Below are positions 1-7,300 of a DNA stretch of 16,342 nucleotides, in pieces. The notes under the pieces are model-generated. The model was not told the origin of the DNA. It saw only the letters and a list, made by a program, of their open reading frames with translations, and searched no databases. The position numbers and the translations under genes were made by a program. The stretch is from JAKORR01 sp964608495 (GTDB lineage Bacteria; Armatimonadota; Zipacnadia; Zipacnadales; FEN-943): NCBI GenBank assembly GCA_964608495.1, contig CAZSOQ010000121.1, positions 1 to 16,342 of the forward strand, in the 5' to 3' direction. The stretch's first letter is position 1, and each line of letters opens with the position of its first letter.

Positions 1-555
1 GACGATTCTTCCGGCGACTGGGCCTGCTGGGCCGAGATGCGCATCGAGACGCTGGAGTCGTCGCTCCTGCGGCGCCTGGACCCACAGGGTGACGCCTACC
101 GTCGCGAGCCGGGGCCCTTCCCGGTTGCGGGGCTGACGGTGGCTGACCTGCGTGGCGCCAAGTCCGGAGTGCTGCATTACGACGGCCAGGGGCTCTCGGG
201 CACCGGGGATGACTATGGGTCCTTCGCCGTCCTGAACGGGGTCTTGCTGGGCAACATGGTCGCGGCCGGAGGCGGAGAGACGCAGAACATCTGGGCTGAG
301 CAGGTGAGCGTCCCGCTGACGCCCAAGGCCATGGCCACGTTGGACTTCCGGAACATCTTCGAGCTGCAGAACCCGAGGAGAGACTACTTCAAGGTCCGCC
401 GCTTCTGGATCGAGCTGGAGCTGGCAGACGGCCGCAAGTGCTCGTCGGACATCGCGACCGCCGTCTTTACCCAGCCGCCGGACTGGGCCCACGCCGAGGG
501 GATAGGCGTGCCCTTCGGGCAGAACATCACGGCCAACATCTGGTTCCGCAGGTGA
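1..555 (+). CDS. C-terminal part of an unrecognised protein (5' end cut by window)
   Basis: The reading frame is open from base 1 and runs to a TGA at 553-555, so the first in-frame ATG (37) is probably internal and the true start lies outside the window. About 184 residues are visible. They are rich in beta-strand-like and aromatic stretches (GVLHYDGQGL, VRRFWIELEL, NITANIWFRR) with no membrane segment and no catalytic motif I recognise. The look is that of a terminal beta-sandwich accessory domain such as those ending secreted carbohydrate-active proteins, but this is only an impression. Codon use is strongly GC-biased like its neighbours, which supports real coding. The gene ends in front of a hairpin with a short T-run and converges with the transporter gene. 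Function is unknown. Confidence 0.6.
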   Translation, partial: DDSSGDWACWAEMRIETLESSLLRRLDPQGDAYRREPGPFPVAGLTVADLRGAKSGVLHYDGQGLSGTGDDYGSFAVLNGVLLGNMVAAGGGETQNIWAEQVSVPLTPKAMATLDFRNIFELQNPRRDYFKVRRFWIELELADGRKCSSDIATAVFTQPPDWAHAEGIGVPFGQNITANIWFRR

Positions 556-601
556 GGGCCGGGCCCCGGGTAGCCCGCGGGGCCTGCCGATGGACGCTCC
601 C

Positions 602-631
602 GGCCGCGAGGCGTCCCGCTTCGCGGCCTTT
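602..631 (+). terminator. Probable intrinsic terminator after the first gene
   Basis: A perfect 8-bp stem GGCCGCGA (602-609) / TCGCGGCC (621-628) with an 11-nt loop is followed directly by TTT (629-631). It sits about 45 bases past the stop of the left-hand gene and before the end of the convergent transporter gene. The T-run is short, so efficiency is uncertain. An overlapping alternative stem GGACGC (592-597) / GCGTCC (611-616) is also possible. Confidence 0.5.
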
Positions 632-672
632 CCCTGCCGCGGCGTGCCTCTCAGGAGGCGGCCCGGCGCCGA

Positions 673-1629
673 CTACTCGCCACCCGGGCCGGTGGGGTCG
701 GTGGACATTAGTGCGACACTCCGGGCGAGCGCCTGCTCCCCGACGGGCCTCGCCCACGCCAGCACCAGGAGCCCCAGGATGACTATCGCGCCACCCACGA
801 ACTGCCTGAGCGTGGGGAACATCCCGAGGAACAGGGGCGCGTAGATGGCCACGAACAAGGGACTCGTGGTGCGCACCACCCCAACCTCGGACAGGGAGAT
901 GTAGCGCAGGGAGTGGAAGAACAGCAGTTGCGCGCCGAAGGGGCCAACAGCCGCGCCCGCCGCCAGCACCACCAGGTGAGACCAGGACGGGACGACGTGG
1001 AAGCTGCCCGTCACCATCGCCACGGGGAGCACCGTCGCAGCGATCACAGCCGACCGGCACCAGACCGTGACGGCCGGGCTGCTGAGCCCCGCCACGTACT
1101 TGCCCACCATGTAGCCCAGCGCGGCAGTGACCGCGCTCACGAGGCATAGCACGACGCCCAGCCGCTCACCGGCGCCCGTCGCGTAGCTCAGGATGACGAT
1201 CCCGGCCACAGCCAGGCCCATGCCCAGCCACGCGTCTCGCCCTGGCCGCTCCCGCAGCACGATCAGCCCCAGGAGCGCGGCGAAGAGCACCTCGCTGCGC
1301 GAGAGGAAGGAGGTGACCGTGGGGTCCAGCATCTTGAGGCCCGTGAAGCCGGACACCACGCTGGCACAGTGCAGCAGGCCGATGCCGAGCAGGGGCTTCC
1401 AGTAGCCGCGCAGAGGCTGAACCAGGCCCACTCGGCGCGCGAGCATGAAGAGGCTGGCGCAGCTCCAGGCGCAGGTGAACCACAGGAACACGAAGGTCAG
1501 CGGGTCCAGGGCCTGCATGGCGTACTTGGCGGTGACGAAGCTCGTGGCCACGCTGGCCGAGCCGACCACCGCGATGAGAAGCCCGCGCCTTCTGCGGGCC
1601 TGCTGTGCTGCCTCAGTCTCTGCCTGCAT
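673..1629 (-). CDS. EamA/DMT-superfamily membrane transporter
   Basis: This is a 318-residue integral membrane protein with about ten hydrophobic helices arranged as two EamA-type repeats (about residues 17-150 and 155-293), the usual length and layout of drug/metabolite transporter family members. The first repeat carries the family-typical region RSEVLFAALLGLIVLRERP (about 111-129), where a helix ends in an acidic residue (E127). The equivalent acidic residue is not evident in the second repeat (LGMFPTLRQ). The N-terminus has a positive ARRRRG patch before helix 1, consistent with a cytoplasmic N-terminus. The ATG at 1629 has GGGAG about 10 nt upstream. Members move amino acids, nucleosides, sugars or other metabolites; the substrate cannot be read from sequence. 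The gene diverges from the PHP-type gene and converges with the left-edge gene. Confidence 0.88.
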   Translation of the reverse strand: MQAETEAAQQARRRRGLLIAVVGSASVATSFVTAKYAMQALDPLTFVFLWFTCAWSCASLFMLARRVGLVQPLRGYWKPLLGIGLLHCASVVSGFTGLKMLDPTVTSFLSRSEVLFAALLGLIVLRERPGRDAWLGMGLAVAGIVILSYATGAGERLGVVLCLVSAVTAALGYMVGKYVAGLSSPAVTVWCRSAVIAATVLPVAMVTGSFHVVPSWSHLVVLAAGAAVGPFGAQLLFFHSLRYISLSEVGVVRTTSPLFVAIYAPLFLGMFPTLRQFVGGAIVILGLLVLAWARPVGEQALARSVALMSTDPTGPGGE

Positions 1630-1724
1630 TGGCGGATGACTCCCTGCCGGCGTCGCCGGGGCCCGGCCGGGCCGACGGGTTCACCCTCACCGCCCGGCGG
1701 CGCGTCCCGACGGCGCAGGGGTTG

Positions 1725-1730
1725 AGTATA
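1725..1730 (-). promoter_or_regulatory. Possible -10 box for the transporter gene
   Basis: The minus strand reads TATACT here (5 of 6 to TATAAT), about 95 bases upstream of the transporter ATG, in the only AT-containing stretch of the divergent spacer 1630-1833. No convincing -35 hexamer lies 16-18 bases further upstream (CCTTCT at 17), so this is a weak call. I found no clear promoter for the gene on the other side of the spacer. Confidence 0.25.
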
Positions 1731-1833
1731 GCCCCCCAGTGGTGGTAGAAGGAACCTACGCGGCGGCAGCGTCCGCTGGGGCCACTTGGCGGCCCCGTCC
1801 TCGGAACGCCCGGCGGTATGGAGGGAGCGGCCA

Positions 1834-3408
1834 ATGGCGGACTACCAGCTCTTCTTCGGCGACAGCCACACCAACCTGCACAGCCCCAGGATGCGCGAGC
1901 CGGGCTACCTCGACGCCGTTGTACGCCAGGCCCGCGAGCTCGTGGACTTCTGGCCCATCGCTTACTACCCGCAGGAGTATCACGAGGTGAAGGGCTTCCG
2001 GCTCGAGGATTGGCTACCCGAGGACACGGTCGCGGAGGACTGGCGGGTCATCTGCGACCTGGCGGCCCGCGAGAACCGCCCGGGCGAATTCGTGGTATTC
2101 TCGGGCTACGAGTGGCAGGGCGACGGGACCTGCGGCGACCACAACGTCTTTCACTTCGACGACCATCAGCCCCTGCTTCGCTGCAGCACCTCGGACGAGC
2201 TGTACGCCGAGCTTCGGCGGCTGGGCCTGCGTGCCATCGCCATCCCGCACCACACGGCCTACCTGACGGGGGTCCGCGGCAAGAACTGGGACATCCACGA
2301 CGAGGAGCTGTCGCCCTTCGCCGAGATCTACTCGGTCCACGGCTGCTCGGAGTCCGACGAGGAATGGATCGGTCTGCGCCAGAACGCCCACATGGGCCCG
2401 GGCCTGAGCGGCTGCACCATCGAGGACGGCCTGGCCCGCGGGTACAGGCTGGGGATCATCTGCTCGGGCGACAACCACATCTGGCCGGCCATGTACGGCA
2501 ACGGCCTCATGGGGTGCTGGGCCCAGGCCCTGACGCGCGAGTCCCTGTGGGAGGCCTTCCGCGAGCGCCGCGTGTATGGCGTCACCTCGGACCGCATCGA
2601 GCTGCGCTTCGCCGTCGAGGACGCCGCGATGGGCTCGGTAATCCGCAAGCGGGGCCCCGTGCGGGCCGAGGTACGGGTGCGCGGCAGCGACGCGGTGGAC
2701 CGCGTCGAGCTTCTGCGCAACAACCGGGTGATCGCCTGCTACTGCCACAACGGGCGATGGGATGTACCGACGAGCGACGAACGGATCCGGGTCAAGCTCC
2801 GGGTCGAGGCTGGCTGGGGGCCGCGCGACAGCGAGATGCCCGAGCACGTGACCCGGCAGTGGGACTGCTCGATCGAGGTGCCGGAGGGGGCGATTCTGTC
2901 GGTCGAGAAGTGCTGGCGCACGCCGGGCCAGCACGTGGACGCGCCTGGCAGCCGGCGGTGCGGCTTCGGCTTCACGAGCCAACTGGGCGCCGGGCAGCAG
3001 GGCGCCTTCGGCTTCCGCACGGCGCTGAGCCAGGGCGAGGCGACCGTCTTCGAAATCGAGGCGCGGCCCTGTGACACGGTCAACCTGGACCTGGACGGTC
3101 AGCGGCTCTCGCTGACCCTGGCGCTGGCCATGCGGGGCTCGCAGGTGGTCTTCTTCCCCGACGAGGTGCGGGAGTACCTGCGTGGGAGACATGGGCTGGA
3201 TGCGGCTGACCTGCCGCGCCCGGACTCCCTCTACTTCCTCTCCCACAAGGCCAAGGTCCACCGCGCCATCCCGCAGGTGGGCTACACGGCCGAGTTCAGC
3301 CACACGGACGAGGCGCCGCCGGAGGGCATGAACCACTACCGCGTGCGGGCCTACCAGCGCAATGGAGCGGTGGCGTGGTCGTCGCCCGTGTGGGTCGAGG
3401 CGGGGTGA
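1834..3408 (+). CDS. DUF3604 / PHP-type metal-dependent hydrolase-like protein
   Basis: This is a 524-residue protein. I chose the ATG at 1834 because a GGAGGGAG Shine-Dalgarno lies just upstream and the family-typical start YQLFFGDSHTNLHSP follows at once; the in-frame ATG at 1786 would add 16 unlikely residues. PHP/DUF3604-type metal-binding signatures appear in order: GDSHTNLH (D10, H12, H16), GYEWQGDG..GDHNVFH (about 91-107), IPHH (137-140), SVHG (167-170) and SGDNH (211-215). PHP domains use such His/Asp sets to hold di- or trinuclear metal sites and cleave phosphoesters; DUF3604 proteins are largely uncharacterised. Residues about 275-524 look like beta-rich accessory domains, ending in a fibronectin-like strand region (MNHYRVRAYQRNGAVAW). 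There is no signal peptide, so it is probably cytoplasmic. The substrate is unknown; its place in a saccharide-type neighbourhood is only suggestive. Confidence 0.8.
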   Translation: MADYQLFFGDSHTNLHSPRMREPGYLDAVVRQARELVDFWPIAYYPQEYHEVKGFRLEDWLPEDTVAEDWRVICDLAARENRPGEFVVFSGYEWQGDGTCGDHNVFHFDDHQPLLRCSTSDELYAELRRLGLRAIAIPHHTAYLTGVRGKNWDIHDEELSPFAEIYSVHGCSESDEEWIGLRQNAHMGPGLSGCTIEDGLARGYRLGIICSGDNHIWPAMYGNGLMGCWAQALTRESLWEAFRERRVYGVTSDRIELRFAVEDAAMGSVIRKRGPVRAEVRVRGSDAVDRVELLRNNRVIACYCHNGRWDVPTSDERIRVKLRVEAGWGPRDSEMPEHVTRQWDCSIEVPEGAILSVEKCWRTPGQHVDAPGSRRCGFGFTSQLGAGQQGAFGFRTALSQGEATVFEIEARPCDTVNLDLDGQRLSLTLALAMRGSQVVFFPDEVREYLRGRHGLDAADLPRPDSLYFLSHKAKVHRAIPQVGYTAEFSHTDEAPPEGMNHYRVRAYQRNGAVAWSSPVWVEAG

Positions 3409-3625
3409 GTCGGGTCGCCTGGCTCCCTGGCGCAACGGGTAAGTGCTTCCCGCGTCGAGCAGTTGCCGCGGGGCGGAGGTCCGGGCCCGGCGGCTCGTGG
3501 CCAGCGGAAGCGGGCAGGGCACGGGCTTCAGCGCGCGGGAGCACAACGCCGGGCGGGCGACGTCCTCGGGGACCGTGGGGGAGCTGAGATGCGGAAGTCG
3601 CTGGGCAGCAAAGGAGGCGTGACTG

Positions 3626-4174
3626 ATGAGAGACACGGTTGCCGTTGTCGGGATCCTGACCCTGGTGGTGCTTGCGGGGGTCCTGGTGTCAAGCTGCGCT
3701 CGCGAGCAGGCCCCCTCGCCGGATGCCATGGCGGTTTCCGGTCCCGCAAGAGCCCCGGAGCCCCCTGCGGACCAGGAGAGCGCCGCCGCGGCGGAGACCG
3801 TAAAGTGCTCGGTGTGTGGCCGCGAGTGTGAGGCCCGCCGGGCCGTTCTGGCGCGGACCAAGGACAAGCAGTACCAGTTCTGTTGTGCCTTCTGTCTGGC
3901 CAAGCACATAGAGGCTGGGCTGATCAATCCAGAGAAAGACGAAATCGTGTTCCACGATTACGTTACAGGCGAGGAGGTCTCGCCCGGGGACGCGCTGATT
4001 GTCGAGGACAGCGATGTTGACCTGAAGTGCCGCAGCGCGGTGCTGGTGCTGAAGGGCCGCGAGTGCGCGGAGGCCTTTGTCAAGGAGCACGGGGGATCGG
4101 TCCTGAGCTGGGCCGACTACCTCGCGCGTGAGATGGCCGAGGAATCCGAGGGGAGGAGGGCCAAGCAGCGGTGA
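3626..4174 (+). CDS. NosL-like lipoprotein with YHS/TRASH-like cysteine motifs
   Basis: This is a 182-residue predicted lipoprotein. A hydrophobic segment (about 6-20) leads to the lipobox VSSC, with C24 as the lipidated cysteine, followed by a Pro/Ala-rich linker to about residue 58. The ATG at 3626 has AAAGGAGG 8 nt upstream, the best ribosome binding site in the window. The mature part has C61-x2-C64 (CSVCG) and YQFCCAFC (C86, C87, C90), as in YHS/TRASH metal-binding domains. Its second half (VFHDYVTGEEVSPGDALIVE, then AFVKEHGGSVLSWADYL) matches the C-terminal half of NosL, the copper chaperone for nitrous oxide reductase. The Pro-Met region that often holds a NosL copper ligand is replaced by KCRS. 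No nos genes are nearby, so a general copper or heavy-metal handling role at the cell surface is more likely than denitrification. It ends convergent with the giant gene. Confidence 0.7.
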   Translation: MRDTVAVVGILTLVVLAGVLVSSCAREQAPSPDAMAVSGPARAPEPPADQESAAAAETVKCSVCGRECEARRAVLARTKDKQYQFCCAFCLAKHIEAGLINPEKDEIVFHDYVTGEEVSPGDALIVEDSDVDLKCRSAVLVLKGRECAEAFVKEHGGSVLSWADYLAREMAEESEGRRAKQR

Positions 4175-4250
4175 ATGAAGCCCGAGGCCGGTCCGCGTTG
4201 GCGCGGTGGGCGGTTGGCGACTGGGCCTCTGCGAGCCAATGACAAAGGCG

Positions 4251-4324
4251 TGTCCCTGTAGCCGCTAGCCGGGGACAGGTTGTGCCCGGGAGGCGCCAGG
4301 GCAGGCGCGTGCGGAGCCTGTCCC
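4251..4324. terminator. Inverted-repeat cluster between convergent genes, possible bidirectional terminator
   Basis: The 184-base spacer between the lipoprotein gene (+) and the giant gene (-) holds TGTCCC (4251-4256) and GGGGACAGG (4271-4279), which can pair across 15 bases. CCTGTCCC (4317-4324) can instead pair with GGGACAGG (4272-4279) across 37 bases. Only one of the two hairpins can form at a time. Neither has a T-run. The position between convergent genes fits a role at transcript ends, but this is inferred. Confidence 0.35.
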
Positions 4325-4358
4325 GTGTCCCAGACGCAGCACAGGCGCTCCCCGGACG

Positions 4359-7300
4359 TTAGGGGGCGATCGTGGTTGTCTCCTCGGCCCGCGCTCCCGA
4401 AGCCACGTCTCGGAACTGCAGCCGCCACGCGCCCGGTGGGTCGTTGAGGGCGAGGGGTATTGACGCGCGCCCGCGTCCCGCCGGGCACTCGACGTTCCGC
4501 GAGTACTGGCGATGGGGCTCCACCGACCCAGGCGCGTACACCTTCATGTATACGACGTGGAACTGGGCCTCGCCCGGCTCCGTGCGCACCGCCACCGTCA
4601 CCGGCAGCTCCTCCCCGAGCTTGGCGGACGCGGGCGCCCGCGCGTCCAGCCCCACGACCCGGTAGGGGAGCAGGGCGAAGAGCCGGGGCCTGCCTCGCGA
4701 CACCTCTACGTCCCACGAGGCCACGGGGCCTTCGCCCACCTGTCGCCCCGTGCGCACGTCATAGACGAAGGCGGGCTTCGCCATGGCCACGCTGACCTTC
4801 TGCGGCGGAAGCCCCCGCTGCAGGATGTCCTGCTCGAAGGCCAGATAGCGCAGGTCGCCGTCGCTGAAGAGCACCTGCTCGATGCAGCGCGGCCGGCCGG
4901 CCTGGGCCGTCAGGCGCGCGGGCGGCTTCAGGCCCGCCTCGGCCAGGACCTGGCCCAAGACCTCCAGCGCCGGGCCCTCGCGCCCCTGGGAGCGCAGGTC
5001 GTTCACCAGGGCGAAGGGCAGGTTCAGCAGCATCGCGCGTCCCTGGCCGAAGGCGTTGGTCACGAACACCGGCGTGCCCTCGATCTCGGCCGCGGCCCGT
5101 CCACCGGCCAGCCGCAGACTCGGCTCGAGAACCTGTACCGCCACGCTCTCCCCGCCGAGCTCCAGGGACCCGCCCTTCGAGGGCTCACCGACGGCGTCGG
5201 GACCCGCCCGGCTCGTCACCCCGAAGACATCGTCCAGGGGGCGCTGAGGCCTGATGGCCCCGTTGTCCGTCAACAACCCCACGCGCCCGTCGGCCAGCAG
5301 CGCCCCGCCGCGCCGCACGAAATCCCTGATCGCCTCGACCTGCCTGTCCGATAGGCACGTCGCCAGAGGCAGGACGAGCAGCCTGTAACCGCCCAGCACG
5401 CCCGGGTTTGCCTCGAGCTCCTCGGCGGCCACGTGCTTGCACTGGTACCCGAGGTCCTCGACTGCCCGCAGCACCCCGCGATGACCGTTCAGCCAGGCGC
5501 CGTCGGGCTGGAAGGCCGCGCCCGGCGCCAGCTTGGACGCCAGCCTCGCGGCGAACATGTCCGCCTGCGAGTACAGCACCGCGATCCCCGAGTGCTCGCG
5601 CCGGGCGTGGATCAGCAGCTCCCCGGGCCCGGCCTTGATCTCTCGCGCCGCGTCGAAGTACCACCGCCCGAAGTCATTCACCGACAGGTCCGGGTTGAAG
5701 GGTATGTAGTCGCAGCCCCAGGACGTCCACCACCAGCAGGAGTTGTGGCCCTGGAACAGGTTGTGCCAGCCTATCGCCGAGAAGCCCTCCTCCGTGTCCG
5801 CGATGGCGTTACCCCACTCGCCCGTCAAGGCGTCGGGGCTCTTGAAGGACCGGATGAACTCGGCCTGCGGGAACCCGCTGGTGTAGACCTGGTTGAGCTC
5901 CAGGTTCCTGGTCAGCTTGTAGAAGTCGTAGCCCGCGCCCCAGTGGTAGCCGAGGAAGCCGTCCCAGCCCACCTTCGCGCCGGGGTCTTCCTGGCGCACG
6001 AAGCCCGCGAGCTTCTCGTGCAGCCCGGCGAAGGCAGTGTCCAGGAAGGCCTTGTGGTCGAACCAGGGCGCGAAGCTCTCCGTCTGCTCGGCGGCCTGCT
6101 CGATCCACATCGGCTCCCGGATGTCCTCGAAGCCCGCGTAGTCGGTCCGCCAGACGGCGTTGAGGGCCGCGATGGTCCCGTACCTGGCCTGCAGCCCTTT
6201 GCGGAAGGCCGCCATCGTCTCGGGGTCGGCGCCCACCTCGTACCGGGCCCGCGACAGGTAGTTCTCGTCGCCCAGCGTGTACGCCACCGGTCGGTACGGC
6301 GCCGCCTGCCTGCAGCAGACCTGCATGGACGCCCGCTCCTTCTCGATCCACTCGGCGTCGAAGAGCCCCGGCCTGAGCACGTGCTCCTCGCCGTCCTCCC
6401 CGGCTATACGGCTCACGTAGGGCACCAGCCGCAGGCCCGACTGGGCCGCCAGCTCGTGCTCCCGCGCCGCGCCCGCGTCCGTGTAGCCGCGCATGTGGCA
6501 CAGGTCCATCATGTCGGCACCCATCTCGTAGCACAGCCGGTTCTCGCGCCGGACCACCGGCTCGCCCCCCGCGTAGGACCACATGAGGAAGGTGAAATCG
6601 TCGTAGGGGTAGGGGACAGGCACCGTGAACCGGTCGCGCCTGACCGCCAGCACGCGATCGCCCTCGAGCAATCGCGTGTCGAGCTGATGGCACACGGTCA
6701 CCGGCGGCGTGAGCTTGAGGTCCGCTCGCGTGTCCCCTTCCGCCCCGACGGCGGACCGGGCCCGCGCCAGAAGCCTGCCGAGGCAGTCCCGGGCTTCCCA
6801 CTCGACGGTCAGCTTGCCGTCCCCGGGAATCGGCCGCACGTCCGCCTCGCAGGCAAGCGTGCCGCCGTCGGCCAGGTCCACCATCGGCACGGCTGCCTCG
6901 TGCACCCGCGACGACGGTGAGAGGCGCACGTCCTCGATCCTGTGCGTGGGGTTGACGTCCAGCACCCGGCTGACGCAACCCACGCAGTTCCCGGCCGCGT
7001 CGCGCAGCGCCACATCCACGAAGTACCTGCGCATGGCCGGCAGGGGCGGCAGGGCGATCCTCGGATCGGCCGCGTCGAGCTTCTGCGCCCCGGCCGCCAC
7101 GACCGTGTCGTGGTCGTCCTGCACGCGCACCAGCGCATCGGCGAGGGCGCCTCCCTCGACGCGCAGCCTGAGCTGCGTCGGCCGGGCCACGTCCACCACT
7201 CCCTCGCGCGCGAGCAGCTCGGCCCGGCAGGGCATCTCGCGTCCCGCCGCCGCGAGGAGGGCCAGCGCGTTGAGCGCCAGGAGCCGGTCCGTCGCACCCT

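Noticed and set aside
3424..3500. tRNA-like D-arm string (GGCGCAACGGGTAAG) after the PHP-type gene
   Set aside because: No matching acceptor or anticodon stem and no GTTCRANNC T-arm follow at the right distance.
2014..3927. Long minus-strand open frame of 637 codons
   Set aside because: It is antisense to the PHP-type and lipoprotein genes, has shadow-type composition (Arg/Ala/Gly/Pro rich) and no recognisable motif; GC-rich third positions create such frames.
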